Below the pieces are notes generated by a model. It was not told where the DNA came from, ran no database searches, and worked only from the letters and a program-made list of their open reading frames with translations. This document shows, piece after piece, positions 1 to 8,374 of a stretch of DNA of 64,000 nucleotides; position 1 is the stretch's first letter; the number at the start of each line of letters is the position of its first letter. Source of the stretch: Pseudoxanthomonas winnipegensis (GTDB lineage Bacteria; Pseudomonadota; Gammaproteobacteria; Xanthomonadales; Xanthomonadaceae); NCBI RefSeq assembly GCF_004283755.1, contig NZ_SHMH01000002.1:434001-498000 (forward strand), given 5' to 3'. Position numbers and translations under genes: made by a program.

Positions 1-72
1 CGGGGCTCGGACTTGCACCTGGAAGGCTCCGTTTGCCGGTTCAACCGACGTGCGAATTGCAGTTCGTCGCCG

Positions 73-114
73 ACTGTACGGCAGCATTTCGAAAGGTGTC
101 AACGAAATGAAAGG
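73..114 (-). promoter_or_regulatory. Left-going promoter with DeoR/AgaR-type operator
   Basis: Read leftward there is a perfect -35 TTGACA (complement of 97-102), an 18-base spacer and a -10 TACAGT (complement of 73-78). Around the -35 lie TTTCGAAA (87-94), TGTCAA and CGAAATGAAAGG (103-114). The same blocks recur in reverse orientation at 269-306. The reverse complement of 101-113, CTTTCATTTCGTT, resembles known operators of the DeoR-family regulator AgaR. Its gene would start left of the window, so the target is unknown; an amino-sugar transporter, deacetylase or TonB receptor is my inference. Confidence 0.55.
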
Positions 115-270
115 CAAAAGCAACTAAGCGCGTGCTGAAAAGAAAGATTAGCCGGCGGGATTGTTTCGCTTTGCTGGTGCCTCACCGCGTTGAGCCGCCC
201 TCCGCTGGCTCGATTGATGCGCTGGAGCAGCGACGACCTGCCTACGGCGCGGTGCATGCAATGGCGAACC

Positions 271-319
271 TTTTCATTTTCTTTCGTTATTTGACATTTC
301 GAAAGGAAGACGGGATGTT
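271..319 (+). promoter_or_regulatory. Right-going promoter and DeoR/AgaR-type operator for the amino-sugar operon
   Basis: A perfect -35 TTGACA sits at 291-296. The best -10 at 17 bases is GATGTT (314-319), which is poor. The segment 271-306 (TTTTCATTTTCTTTCG, TTTGACA, TTTCGAAAGG) is an inverted relative of the segment at 87-114. The operator covers the -35, so binding by the DeoR regulator encoded two genes downstream should repress. The rest of 1-343 holds no convincing gene; a 73-codon open frame at 132-353 has no family resemblance or ribosome site. Confidence 0.55.
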
Positions 320-343
320 GCGCCGGCCCAACTGGATGCTTGC

Positions 344-1510
344 ATGGACCTGATTCCGCTTTCCGATGCCCCCGCCTGGCAGCGCCTGGGAGGCGCGCAC
401 ACGGCAGCCGAGATCGCCCAGCAGCCGGCGCTGTGGGAGGCGCTGGCCCAGACCCTCGCCCAGACCTGGCCGCAGGTGCAGGCCTTCCTGGGCGATGCGC
501 TGACCGACCCGCGGCAGCGCGTGCTGTTCACCGGCGCCGGCAGCTCGGGCTTCATCGCCGAGATGGTGGCCGACACGATCAACGCGCAGTGGCCGGCCGA
601 AGTACGGGCCCTGCACACCACCAACCTGCTGACCCATCCGGCGCTGTACCTGCAGCGCGACCGGCCGACCCTGCTGGTGTCCTTCGGCCGCAGTGGGTCC
701 AGCCCGGAGAGCGTGGCGGCGGTCGAACTGGTGCGCGCCAGCGTGGACCAGGCGCGCTTCCTCGACATCACCTGCAATGCCCAGGGCGAGCTGGCGCGGC
801 GCGGCGCCGGGCGGGTCGACACCTTCACCCTGCTGATGCCGCGGGCCAGCTGCGATCAGGCCTTCGCCATGACCAGCAGCCTGACCTGCATGCTGCTGGC
901 GGCGCTGGCGGTGTTCGACCGCGGCGATGGGGACACGCGCGGCGCGCGCCTGCACCAGGTGGCCGCGCTGGCGCGCCAGGGCCTGGCGCAGTGGGACGCG
1001 CCGGTGGCGGCGCTGGCCGCGCGCCCGTTCGAGCGGGTGATCTATCTGGCCAGCGGGCCGCTGGAGGCGCTGGCGCGCGAGGCCGCGCTGAAGGTGCTCG
1101 AACTCTCCGCCGGGCGCGTGCTGGCGCTGGCCAACACGCCGCTGGGCTTCCGCCACGGCCCCAAGTCCACGCTGGATGCGCGCACCCTGGTGATCGTGCT
1201 GCGCAGCGTGCAGCCGCTGGCGCGCCGCTACGAGCAGGACCTGCTGGCCGAACTGCGCCGCGACGGCGTGGCCGGCCAGGTGCTGGCGATCGGCCCGCAC
1301 GCCGACATCGGGGCCGACGACGACCTCACCCTGACCGTGCCGGCGACCACGCCGGCGCTGGACGATGCGTGGCTGGCGCCGGTGTGGCTGGGCCTGGCCC
1401 AGCTCTACGCGCTGCGGCGCTCGGCGGCGCTGGGGCTGACCCCGGACAATCCCTTCCCCGACGGCACCGTCAACCGCGTCGTGCAGGGCGTCACCATCCA
1501 CCATGGCTGA
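344..1510 (+). CDS. agaS: SIS-domain amino-sugar-phosphate isomerase/deaminase (AgaS / NagB-II type)
   Basis: Cytoplasmic enzyme of 388 residues with two SIS (sugar isomerase) domains, roughly residues 58-200 and 225-360, and no glutaminase domain, which separates it from GlmS. The first sugar-phosphate site reads FTGAGSSGF (62-70) with SFGRSGSSPES at about 113-123. The second domain has the family's LGFRHGPKS segment. The family converts glucosamine-6-phosphate or galactosamine-6-phosphate to the keto-sugar phosphate plus ammonia. It heads an operon and overlaps the kinase gene by 8 bases. The start is ATG 344; the ribosome site is weak (GGA at 334-336). GlcN or GalN as substrate cannot be told from sequence alone; a DeoR partner slightly favours the GalNAc (Aga) pathway. 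Confidence 0.85.
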   Translation: MDLIPLSDAPAWQRLGGAHTAAEIAQQPALWEALAQTLAQTWPQVQAFLGDALTDPRQRVLFTGAGSSGFIAEMVADTINAQWPAEVRALHTTNLLTHPALYLQRDRPTLLVSFGRSGSSPESVAAVELVRASVDQARFLDITCNAQGELARRGAGRVDTFTLLMPRASCDQAFAMTSSLTCMLLAALAVFDRGDGDTRGARLHQVAALARQGLAQWDAPVAALAARPFERVIYLASGPLEALAREAALKVLELSAGRVLALANTPLGFRHGPKSTLDARTLVIVLRSVQPLARRYEQDLLAELRRDGVAGQVLAIGPHADIGADDDLTLTVPATTPALDDAWLAPVWLGLAQLYALRRSAALGLTPDNPFPDGTVNRVVQGVTIHHG

Positions 1511-2513
1511 CGCATCGCCCGCCTGCTACGGCATCGACATCGGCGGCACCAAGATCGAACTGGTGGCCTGCGATGCGGCCGCGCAGGTGCGCTGGCGCCA
1601 GCGCGTGGCCACGCCGCAGGGCGACTATGCCGGCTTCCTCGCCGCGGTCGCCGCGCTGGTGGAGCAGGCCGATGCCGCGCTGGGCCAGGCGACCAGCGCC
1701 ATCGGCATCGCCCTGCCGGGCGTGCGCGAGCGCGGCAGCGGCCGCCAGCTCAGCGCCAACGTGCCGGCGCTGACCGGGCAGACCGTCGCCGCCGACCTGC
1801 GCGCGCGGCTGGCGCGGCCGCTGGCCTTCGGCAACGACCTGCAGTGCTTCGCCCTGTCCGAGGCCCACGGCGGCGCCGCGCAGGGCTATCCGAGCATGTT
1901 CGGCGCCATCCTCGGCACCGGCGCAGGCGGCGGCTACTGCGTGGACGGGCGGCTGATCACCGGCTTCAACGGCCTGGCCGGCGAATGGGGCCACTGGAGC
2001 GTCCCCGGCCACCTGCTGCAGCGCCATGGCCTGCCGCTGCTGCCCTGTGGCTGCGGCCTGCAGGGCTGCGTGGAGCGCTATGTCTCCGGCAGCGGCCTGG
2101 CCGCGCTGGAACGCCATCTGGGCGGTACCGCGCCCGACGCGGCCGCAGTGATCGCGCTGGCCGAGGCGGGCGATGCGCGTGCCCGCCACGCGCTGGAGAT
2201 CCATCGCGATCTGCTCGGCCACAGTCTGGCCGCGCTGGTGCTGGCCCTGGATCCGCACGTGATCGTGCTGGGCGGCGGGCTGTCGCAACACGCACCGCTG
2301 TATGCGCAGCTGCCCGATGCGGTGGCCGCGCACCTGTTCGCCGGCGCGCAGGTGCCGCCGATCGTGCCGCCGCGTTTCGGCGATGCCGGCGGCGCGCGCG
2401 GCGCGGCCCTGCTGGCCTGCCAGCCGGGCCTGTCCTCGAGTCCCCAGGAGCACGCCATGTCCTCGTCGCAGTCCTCGCTTCCCGGCCGTCGCGCCGGCGA
2501 CGCGTCCGGCTAA
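1503..2513 (+). CDS. ROK-family sugar kinase (N-acetylhexosamine kinase candidate)
   Basis: 336 residues. The N-terminal phosphate loop is YGIDIGGTK (9-17), the catalytic base is expected at Asp112 in FGND, and a ROK zinc site is formed by Cys182, Cys184 and Cys189 in CGCGLQGCVE, with His164 in EWGH as the likely histidine ligand. ROK kinases phosphorylate glucose, fructose, ManNAc, GlcNAc or GalNAc at the 6-hydroxyl. Overlap with the SIS-domain gene and the DeoR gene downstream argue for GlcNAc or GalNAc. The last 30 or so residues are a Ser/Gly-rich tail beyond the usual fold. No deacetylase is visible here; it may lie left of the window under the divergent promoter. Confidence 0.82.
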   Translation: MADASPACYGIDIGGTKIELVACDAAAQVRWRQRVATPQGDYAGFLAAVAALVEQADAALGQATSAIGIALPGVRERGSGRQLSANVPALTGQTVAADLRARLARPLAFGNDLQCFALSEAHGGAAQGYPSMFGAILGTGAGGGYCVDGRLITGFNGLAGEWGHWSVPGHLLQRHGLPLLPCGCGLQGCVERYVSGSGLAALERHLGGTAPDAAAVIALAEAGDARARHALEIHRDLLGHSLAALVLALDPHVIVLGGGLSQHAPLYAQLPDAVAAHLFAGAQVPPIVPPRFGDAGGARGAALLACQPGLSSSPQEHAMSSSQSSLPGRRAGDASG

Positions 2514-2540
2514 GCTGCCGAACCCTTCCGGCACCCCGCG

Positions 2541-3326
2541 ATGGCCACGCGCAACACCCGCTCCCGCCGCCAGCAGATCCTGCAGGCCCTGATCGAGCAG
2601 GGCGGCGTGCAGGTGGGCGCGCTGGTCGAGCGCTTCGGCGTCTCGGCGGTGACCATCCGCGCCGACCTCAATCACTTCCAGGCCCAGGGGCTGGCCACGC
2701 GCACGCACGGCGGCGCCAGCCTGGTGCGCACGCCGCCGCAGGAGCGCGACATCCATGAGAAGGACACGCTCAACCTGCCGCTGAAGGATTCCATCGGCCT
2801 GCGCGCCGCGCAGCTGGTCAGGCCCGGCGACAACATCATCATCGACTCCGGCTCGACCACCATGACCCTGGCGCGCCACCTGCACGGCCATCGCGACGTG
2901 TCGGTGATGACCAACGGCCTGAACATCGCCTGGGAACTGGCCACCGCGCCCGGCGTCAACGTGCTGCTCTCCGGCGGCCAGCTGCGCAAGCAGTCGCTGT
3001 CGCTGCAGGGCAACCAGGCCGAGCTGAGCCTCAACGCCTACAGCTTCGACACCCTGTTCCTCGGCGTGGACGGCCTGGACCTGCAGTTCGGCCTGACCAC
3101 CCACGACGCCTCCGAGGCCCGCCTCAACCAGCGCATGGTCGAACACGCCCGCCGCGTGGTCGTGCTGACCGACGCCTCCAAGTTCGGCAAGGTCAGCCTG
3201 CACCGCATCGCCAAACTGGAGCAGGTGCACACCATCATCACCGACGCCGGCATCGACGCCGCCACGCGGGAGGGGCTGCAGCGGATGGGGGTTGAGGTGA
3301 TCATTGCAGAGCCGGAGGGCGGTTGA
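2541..3326 (+). CDS. DeoR/GlpR-family transcriptional regulator
   Basis: 261 residues. An N-terminal winged helix (about 8-57) carries the DeoR signature RRQQILQALIEQGG ... VSAVTIRADLN, followed by the family's C-terminal sugar-phosphate sensor domain (about 75-235) with IIDSGSTTMTLARHL, the isomerase-like effector pocket. It lies 27 bases after the kinase in the same direction and is therefore probably in the operon it controls. The repeated operator-like sequences at 87-114 and 269-306 are the obvious binding sites. By analogy with AgaR, an amino-sugar phosphate should be the inducer; this is inference. Confidence 0.85.
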   Translation: MATRNTRSRRQQILQALIEQGGVQVGALVERFGVSAVTIRADLNHFQAQGLATRTHGGASLVRTPPQERDIHEKDTLNLPLKDSIGLRAAQLVRPGDNIIIDSGSTTMTLARHLHGHRDVSVMTNGLNIAWELATAPGVNVLLSGGQLRKQSLSLQGNQAELSLNAYSFDTLFLGVDGLDLQFGLTTHDASEARLNQRMVEHARRVVVLTDASKFGKVSLHRIAKLEQVHTIITDAGIDAATREGLQRMGVEVIIAEPEGG

Positions 3327-3531
3327 TTCGGCTCGATGATCAGGCCGCCCGAGTCGCCGGTGCGTCGGCGCAGCGTCTGACGCGCATAGCGCTATGCATG
3401 GGTGCCGCGTCCGCCGTGCGTACCCGGCGACTGCGAATGCCGGATTGATGTGCGCCACGCAAGCCCTTGTCGCGTGATGAGTTTTTCCTGTTGAAGCCCC
3501 CGGCAGCAGAACAGCAGACTCGCCGAATATT

Positions 3532-3561
3532 CCCCATTGTGGGGTCGAATGGCAGTTAGGC
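3532..3561 (+). other. Left edge of integron cassette array (GTTAGGC core site)
   Basis: GTTAGGC at 3555-3561 matches the GTTRRRY core at which integron integrases cut, 17 bases before the first cassette gene. Just upstream a small hairpin CCCCA-ttg-TGGGG occupies 3532-3544. No matching RYYYAAC box lies within 130 bases upstream, so this is either an attI-like site or the cut edge of a lost attC. Base composition falls from here. The remaining gene-free stretch 3327-3531 shows nothing else I recognise. Confidence 0.5.
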
Positions 3562-3577
3562 CTTCTTCGAGGCTGCG

Positions 3578-4180
3578 ATGAACCCCGACGATCTCAAGGA
3601 CCTCTCTTCCTTCTTCAGTGAGTTACAGCAGGAAACCGACCGCGGTCTTCCGCTAGTTGCTGCCGCGCTGATTGACGAGAAGCTACTAGAGACACTCCAG
3701 TCATTCCTTTGCCCTGGAAAATCAGCAGATCGGCTGCTAATTGATCCAAACGCTCCACTCGGCACATTCTCGGCCAGGATCAACGCTTGCGCTTCACTCG
3801 GGCTCATAGATGAATTTGAGTATCGCGAGATCACCCTGATCAGGCGCATCCGTAATCTGTTCGCACATTCGCGGCACGGACTCACTTTCAGCGATGAGAA
3901 GGTGGTTGGTCTATGCAGCAGTCTTGAGTCACCCCTGCCTTCCGGAGAGATATATGCAGCAGCCGGGGGGCGATTTCGCTTCATCAATGCGACGGTTTCG
4001 CTCTCGCTTCGGCTGTTCTATCGTGCGAGATGGGTTGCCCTAGAGCGCCGCGAAGCCAAGACGTGGGTTAAACCCGATGAGGTAGGCTGGCGGTCGTTTG
4101 AGACTGAGCAACCGCAGGAAGGTGCTCAATTCATCGCACTTGGTCTTTCGGGTCTGCGGGTTGGCGAGCGGAAGACCTAA
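3578..4180 (+). CDS. Cassette gene: MltR-like protein
   Basis: 200 residues. The middle of the protein (about 55-110) contains PLGTFSARINACASLGLID ... EY ... RRIRNLFAHS ... TFSDEKV, which follows the conserved core of the MltR (mannitol-operon repressor) family: PLG, a run ending in LGLI, EY, and a charged RN-x3-H helix. The function of MltR-like proteins outside the mannitol operon is unsettled, so I do not claim a mannitol role. GC content and codon use are clearly lower than in neighbours. The gene fills an integron cassette: GTTAGGC lies just upstream and the stop codon lies inside the R'' box of an attC site, a typical cassette arrangement. Confidence 0.7.
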   Translation: MNPDDLKDLSSFFSELQQETDRGLPLVAAALIDEKLLETLQSFLCPGKSADRLLIDPNAPLGTFSARINACASLGLIDEFEYREITLIRRIRNLFAHSRHGLTFSDEKVVGLCSSLESPLPSGEIYAAAGGRFRFINATVSLSLRLFYRARWVALERREAKTWVKPDEVGWRSFETEQPQEGAQFIALGLSGLRVGERKT

Positions 4181-4234
4181 CAGTTAATTCAAGCCGACGC
4201 CGCTTCGCGGTGCGGCGTAATTCAGTCGTTAGGC
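4175..4234 (+). repeat. Integron attC site (59-base element) 1
   Basis: Sixty bases bounded by R'' ACCTAAC (4175-4181, fits RYYYAAC) and R' GTTAGGC (4228-4234, fits GTTRRRY). Between them AATTCAAGCCGACGCCGC and GTGCGGCGTAATTCA form the imperfect inner stem around the central TTCGCG. The size and boxes are those of the short class of attC sites known from class 1 cassettes. The expected crossover is between 4228 and 4229. Confidence 0.9.
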
Positions 4235-4251
4235 AGCACAAGAGAAATGCA

Positions 4252-4752
4252 ATGCCAGACATCATTGAAATTTCAAAAATTTTCGGCGCGGGCGGAACAA
4301 TTTTAGCCGCTGTCATTGGATTGATTGTCTGGCTGCGCCCGATAAAAATAGTTCCCGGCATTCACCTCATCTTGGATGGTTCTGGCCCAGACGAGATAAG
4401 CGCGACCATAACCAATAAAAGCAGCAAGCCAATTTACGTCATAAGCTGTGTCTCAAAAGGCACCTATCCGCTGCGATACACGCTTATGCGGCATCTTCGC
4501 CAACCCTTTATGTCCCCTCGCTTCTATTCGGTGATCCGATTTGGTGGGCCTATTCATGAGCTTCTCTCTGGCGGGCCCATCAAGATTGAACCTCAGCAAC
4601 CCATTGAGCTCAACCATCGGCTAGGTTCTCACTGGTTATCCAAGTTCCACAACGGCCAATTTTTGATCGAGGTTCAACTGTCAAATGGGCGCAAGTTTCG
4701 AAGCAGCCGAAAAAGTGTTCCGGCGCGATGGCGGCTGCAACGTGCCGCCTAA
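4252..4752 (+). CDS. Cassette gene: hypothetical single-pass membrane protein
   Basis: 166 residues from ATG 4252, chosen because an upstream in-frame start would lie inside the attC site. A hydrophobic segment (about residues 11-28, ending in IGLIVWLRP) anchors the N-terminus; the rest looks like a soluble beta-rich domain with phrases such as ATITNKSSKPIYVISCVSKG. I recognise no family. GC is low compared with the chromosome. The stop codon is inside the R'' box of the next attC, so gene and site form one cassette (about 4229-4800). Confidence 0.65.
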   Translation: MPDIIEISKIFGAGGTILAAVIGLIVWLRPIKIVPGIHLILDGSGPDEISATITNKSSKPIYVISCVSKGTYPLRYTLMRHLRQPFMSPRFYSVIRFGGPIHELLSGGPIKIEPQQPIELNHRLGSHWLSKFHNGQFLIEVQLSNGRKFRSSRKSVPARWRLQRAA

Positions 4753-4806
4753 CAATTCATTCAAGCCGGAGCCGCTTCGCAGCTCGGCTTAATTCAGGCG
4801 CTAGCA
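4747..4806 (+). repeat. Integron attC site 2 with degenerate R' box
   Basis: R'' GCCTAAC at 4747-4753 and inner arms AATTCATTCAAGCCGGAGCC and GCTCGGCTTAATTCAG flank CGCTTCGCA. The R' position reads GCTAGCA (4800-4806) where GTTAGGC is expected. The inner stem is intact but the crossover box is damaged, so mobility of this site is doubtful. Confidence 0.82.
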
Positions 4807-4821
4807 CTCATAGGGGGATTT

Positions 4822-5181
4822 ATGGCTATCAAGAATGAGAAAGAGCTTGGCGAGGCACTGAAGAACGAGCAGGACACCATCGAGATTGAGGGTGATTTGT
4901 CGCGGAAAGTCATGAAGATCAAGGCTACAGGCAAGGTTGCTTGGGCAGTCGCAATTGGCGCCATTGGCATAGCTGTAATATTGGCCTTGGGCTCCGGTGG
5001 CACGACTGCACCCTTTAGTGGTGCTGTTGGCATCGGCGCTGTCTCTGTCCTTGGTCTGCCTGCGGCTCTCTCGGCTGTAGCTATAGCAGTAGCGGCACGC
5101 GGTGTGGGTGCGCTTAACTCCTTAAGGCGGTACAAGATTGTTCGCCAAGAAGGGAGCAAGCTGGTACTGAGTCGTCGGTGA
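4822..5181 (+). CDS. Cassette gene: hypothetical small membrane protein
   Basis: 119 residues with a strong ribosome site (AGGGGG at 4812-4817). A charged N-terminal 35 residues (KNEKELGEALKNEQDTIEI ...) precedes two glycine/alanine-rich hydrophobic segments (about 38-58 and 64-92), then a basic C-terminal tail RRYKIVRQEGSKLVLSRR. No family recognised; the arrangement resembles glycine-zipper membrane proteins. It sits where the third cassette gene should be, but no attC follows it, so the right end of the array is lost or decayed. Confidence 0.6.
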   Translation: MAIKNEKELGEALKNEQDTIEIEGDLSRKVMKIKATGKVAWAVAIGAIGIAVILALGSGGTTAPFSGAVGIGAVSVLGLPAALSAVAIAVAARGVGALNSLRRYKIVRQEGSKLVLSRR

Positions 5182-5186
5182 CGCTC

Positions 5187-5330
5187 GTGAGTAATTTTGT
5201 TCCCGGCCCACCTGACTTTTTCTACTGCCGTCGTTGCAAGTACACGTTCAGTCGCGAAGTACCACTCAGGAAAACGGGGTCAGAGTGTAGTCTTGGTCCG
5301 TTGAGATTTGGGCTTGACTACAAGCTGTAG
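5187..5330 (+). CDS. Possible small ORF with a CxxC motif (truncated cassette gene?)
   Basis: A 47-codon frame from GTG 5187 to TAG 5328-5330. Its start reads VSNFVPGPPDFFYCRRCKYT, giving a zinc-ribbon-like Cys-x2-Cys pair at residues 14 and 17. It begins 6 bases after the preceding stop and has no good ribosome site. The frame runs through AAAACGGGGTCAGAG (5271-5285), a string I associate with REP/RAYT-type repeats, so the 3' half may be foreign sequence fused to a truncated gene. Coding status is uncertain. Confidence 0.25.
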   Translation: MSNFVPGPPDFFYCRRCKYTFSREVPLRKTGSECSLGPLRFGLDYKL

Positions 5331-5401
5331 CTTCTTTGCATGTACTGCTTGAGCGAGACGCGCTCGGCTCCCGTAAGCAGACATGGTCAGCTCCACTTGA
5401 A

Positions 5402-5436
5402 TCGCATCCCATAGCGTCGTCTGCGACGGGATGCGA
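5402..5436. repeat. Inverted repeat downstream of tex
   Basis: TCGCATCCC (5402-5410) and GGGATGCGA (5428-5436) pair perfectly, with an inner GTCG-tctg-CGAC helix. It lies 7 bases beyond the tex stop. There is no T-run on the minus strand, so it is a hairpin with possible transcript-end role rather than a classic terminator. Confidence 0.5.
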
Positions 5437-5442
5437 GGGCGA

Positions 5443-7809
5443 TCACTCCCCCCGCGCCCGGGCAAACGCCGCAGCCAGCGCGTTGTCTGCCGGTGGTGCG
5501 GTGGGCTTGGGCGGCCGTGCGTTGCCGCCGCCGTGGCGCGGGCCGCCACGTGCGTTGTCGCGCGCACTGCGGTCCTCGCGCGGGCCGCTGGTCGGGGCGC
5601 CGGGGACGTCGTCCAGGCGGCGGGTCAGGGCGATGCGCTTGCGGGCCACGTCCACCTCGAGCACCTTGACCTTGACGATGTCGCCGGCCTTGACCACCTC
5701 GCGCGGGTCCTTGACGTAGGTGTCGGACAGGGCGGAGATGTGGACCAGGCCGTCCTGGTGCACGCCGATGTCCACGAACGCGCCGAAGGCGGCCACGTTG
5801 CTCACCACGCCTTCCAGGATCATGCCTTCGCGCAGGTCCTTGATGTCCTCCACGCCCTCGGCGAAGCGCGCGGCCTTGAACTCCGGGCGCGGGTCGCGGC
5901 CGGGCTTCTCCAGCTCCTTGAGGATGTCGCGCACGGTGGGCACGCCGAAGGTCTCATCGGTCAGGCGTTCGGCCTTGAGCCCGCGCAGGAAGGCGGTGTC
6001 GCCGATGATCTGCTTGATGGTCTTGCCGTCGGCCTGGGCCAGGATGCGCTCGACCACCGGGTAGGCCTCCGGGTGCACCGCGGAGGCGTCCAGCGGCTGC
6101 TCGCCGTCGCTGATGCGCAGGAAGCCGGCGCACTGCTCGAAGGTCTTCTCGCCCAGGCGCGGCACCTTCAGCAGCGCCTTGCGGGTGGGGTAGGGGCCGT
6201 GCTGGTCGCGGTAGACCACGATGTTCTCGGCCACGGCCTGGGACAGGCCCGACACGCGCGTGAGCAGCGCGGCCGAGGCGGTGTTGACGTCCACGCCGAC
6301 CGCGTTGACGCAGTCTTCGACCTTCGCATCCAGGGCGCGCGCCAGGCGGAACTGGTCCACGTCGTGCTGATACTGGCCCACGCCGATGGCCTTGGGTTCG
6401 ATCTTCACCAGCTCGGCCAGCGGATCCTGCAGGCGACGGGCGATGGACACCGCGCCGCGCAGCGACACGTCCAGGTTGGGGAATTCCTTGGCCGCGGTTT
6501 CCGAAGCCGAATACACCGAGGCGCCGGCCTCGCTGACCACGATCTTCTGCAGCTTGGGGTTGTTGCAGGCCTTGATGACCTCGCCGGCCAGCTTGTCGGT
6601 CTCGCGGCTGGCGGTGCCGTTGCCGATGGCGATCAGCGCCACGTCGTGCTGCTGGCACAGGCGCTTGAGCGTCTGCAGCGACTGCTCCCACTGGCGCTTG
6701 GGTTCGTGCGGGTAGATGGTGTCGGTGGCCACCAGCTTGCCGGTGGCATCGACCACGGCGACCTTGCAGCCGGTGCGGATGCCCGGGTCCAGGCCAAGCA
6801 CGGTCTTGGGCCCGGCCGGGGCGGCCAGCAGCAGGTCCTTGAGGTTGTCGCCAAACACTTCGATGGCCTCGCCTTCGGCCTTCTCGCGCGCCTGGTTGAA
6901 CAGGTCCAGCATCAGATGCAGGTGCAGCTTGGCGCGCCAGGTCAGGCGGCAGGCCTGCGCCAGCCAGGCGTCGGCCGGGCGGCCGCGGTGGTCGATGCCC
7001 GCCGCGCGCGCGATGCGGCCTTCGGCGTAGGCGTTGCCGGCCTCGACGTCAGCGCCGGGCTCCAGGTCGAGCTGGATGAACTCCTCGCGGCGCGCGCGGA
7101 ACAGGGCCAGCAGGCGATGCGAGGGAATCCTGGCCAGCGCCTCGCTGTGGTCGAAGTAGTCGCGGTACTTGGCGCCGGCGTCTTCCTTGCCTTCCACCAC
7201 GCGGGCGCGGATCACCCCGTTGTCCTGCAGCCAGGTACGCAGTTCGCCCAGCAGCGCGGCGTCCTCGCCCCAGCGCTCCATCAGGATGGCGCGCGCGCCC
7301 TCCAGCGCGGCCTTGGCGTCGGCCACGCCCTTGTCGGCATCGACGAAGCCGGCGGCGAAGTCCTCCGGTACGCGCGTGGGGTCGGCCAGCAGGCCGTCGG
7401 CCAGCGGCTCCAGGCCGGCCTCGCGCGCGATCTGCGCGCGGGTGCGGCGCTTGGGCTTGTAGGGCAGGTAGAGGTCTTCCAGGCGCGACTTGCTGTCGGC
7501 GGCGAGCAGTTCGTTACGCAGTTCGTCGGTCAGCTTGCCCTGCTCGTCGATGCTGGCCAGGATCGAGGCGCGGCGGTCTTCCAGCTCGCGCAGGTAGACC
7601 AGGCGCGTTTCCAGTGTGCGTAGCTGGGTGTCGTCCAGCCCGCCGGTGACTTCCTTGCGGTAGCGCGCGATGAACGGGACCGTGGCGCCTTCGTCCAGCA
7701 GGGCGATGGCGGCCTGCGCCTGCGCGGCCTGCGCGCCGATCTCGTCGGCGATGGTCTGGGCGATCTGGCGCGCGAGCGCCGCGGAGAGTGCTGCCATTGC
7801 GTGGTTCAA
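5443..7809 (-). CDS. tex: Tex-family RNA-binding transcription accessory protein
   Basis: 788 residues, full length for Tex. In order: the N-terminal Tex domain with the signature [11 protein letters not shown] near residue 45, a YqgF/RNase H-like fold (about 330-430, [18 protein letters not shown]), helix-hairpin-helix repeats (about 490-560, [13 protein letters not shown]), and an S1 RNA-binding domain (about 650-725, [20 protein letters not shown]). The C-terminal 50 residues are a Gly/Arg/Pro-rich tail. Tex binds nucleic acid and affects transcription and stress tolerance. The start is TTG/ATG-ambiguous near the N-terminus; MAALSAAL four codons in is an alternative. Monocistronic. Confidence 0.96.
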   Translation of the reverse strand: MNHAMAALSAALARQIAQTIADEIGAQAAQAQAAIALLDEGATVPFIARYRKEVTGGLDDTQLRTLETRLVYLRELEDRRASILASIDEQGKLTDELRNELLAADSKSRLEDLYLPYKPKRRTRAQIAREAGLEPLADGLLADPTRVPEDFAAGFVDADKGVADAKAALEGARAILMERWGEDAALLGELRTWLQDNGVIRARVVEGKEDAGAKYRDYFDHSEALARIPSHRLLALFRARREEFIQLDLEPGADVEAGNAYAEGRIARAAGIDHRGRPADAWLAQACRLTWRAKLHLHLMLDLFNQAREKAEGEAIEVFGDNLKDLLLAAPAGPKTVLGLDPGIRTGCKVAVVDATGKLVATDTIYPHEPKRQWEQSLQTLKRLCQQHDVALIAIGNGTASRETDKLAGEVIKACNNPKLQKIVVSEAGASVYSASETAAKEFPNLDVSLRGAVSIARRLQDPLAELVKIEPKAIGVGQYQHDVDQFRLARALDAKVEDCVNAVGVDVNTASAALLTRVSGLSQAVAENIVVYRDQHGPYPTRKALLKVPRLGEKTFEQCAGFLRISDGEQPLDASAVHPEAYPVVERILAQADGKTIKQIIGDTAFLRGLKAERLTDETFGVPTVRDILKELEKPGRDPRPEFKAARFAEGVEDIKDLREGMILEGVVSNVAAFGAFVDIGVHQDGLVHISALSDTYVKDPREVVKAGDIVKVKVLEVDVARKRIALTRRLDDVPGAPTSGPREDRSARDNARGGPRHGGGNARPPKPTAPPADNALAAAFARARGE

Positions 7810-7894
7810 CCGGGACTACAGGGCCGGCGATTGTGGCGTCCTGCGTGCGCCAGTCCAAGCGGTTGACTTTCACCGCGCATGTCCAAATTGCGGT

Positions 7895-7923
7895 TTGACG
7901 CGATGCCGAGCCGCTGCTAGAAG
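7895..7923 (+). promoter_or_regulatory. Promoter-like TTGACG-N17-TAGAAG
   Basis: TTGACG (7895-7900), 17 bases, TAGAAG (7918-7923), 59 bases before the next start codon. The -10 and the bases before it (GCTGCTAGAAG) are identical to those in front of the lipoprotein gene at 10592. Confidence 0.5.
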
Positions 7924-7982
7924 AACTAAGGGCCGTGGATCGCCGGCCGGCTCGGAAGTACCACCCCTGACAGGACGTCACC

Positions 7983-8342
7983 ATGATCCCCGATCCAGAG
8001 CAGTTGGCAGAACAACACGCGCGCGAATTCGCAGGCCCGCAGGATCGGATGCTGCGCCAGGCCGGTCGCGCGCTGGAGGCCGTCGTCCAGCAGTTGCCCG
8101 AGGCCGAGCAGATCGCCTTCGCCGACCGCTACATGGCGCGGCTGACCCAGCTGACCCTCGCGCAGTCCTCGTCCGCTCGCCCAGCCGAGGCCACGACGCG
8201 TCGATCGCCGGAGGCGGCGGGATTACCGGGTGATGCGAATCCGCGAACCCGACGGTCGGGCGTCCGGCGGTTGGTGCCGGTGCTGCTGGTCGTCGTCGCG
8301 GTGATCCTGGTCCTGCTGATCAGCGGCATCGGCGCGCGGTAG
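7983..8342 (+). CDS. Hypothetical tail-anchored membrane protein
   Basis: 119 residues. The first 60 are charged and helical (PDPEQLAEQHAREF ... EAEQIAFADRYMARL), a low-complexity Ser/Ala/Arg linker follows, and one hydrophobic segment (about 97-115, LVPVLLVVVAVILVLLI) ends at GIGAR, so the bulk should face the cytoplasm. The ribosome site is AGGA 9 bases before ATG 7983. No family recognised. It shares its promoter core with the T4SS immunity-candidate gene at 10592. Confidence 0.6.
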   Translation: MIPDPEQLAEQHAREFAGPQDRMLRQAGRALEAVVQQLPEAEQIAFADRYMARLTQLTLAQSSSARPAEATTRRSPEAAGLPGDANPRTRRSGVRRLVPVLLVVVAVILVLLISGIGAR

Positions 8343-8374
8343 CTGCTGCCGCGCGGGCCGGGCCGCACACCGGC

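Noticed and set aside
93-104. LacI half-site GGTGTCAACG near the left promoter matching the glk operator
   Set aside because: Only one half is present and it coincides with the -35 TTGACA, so shared bases are explained by the promoter.
5431-7623. 730-codon open frame antisense to tex
   Set aside because: It is a high-GC shadow of the tex frame with Ala/Gly/Arg/Val-rich, family-less translation; similar antisense frames shadow tamB, glyS, tamA and the GH2 and receptor genes.
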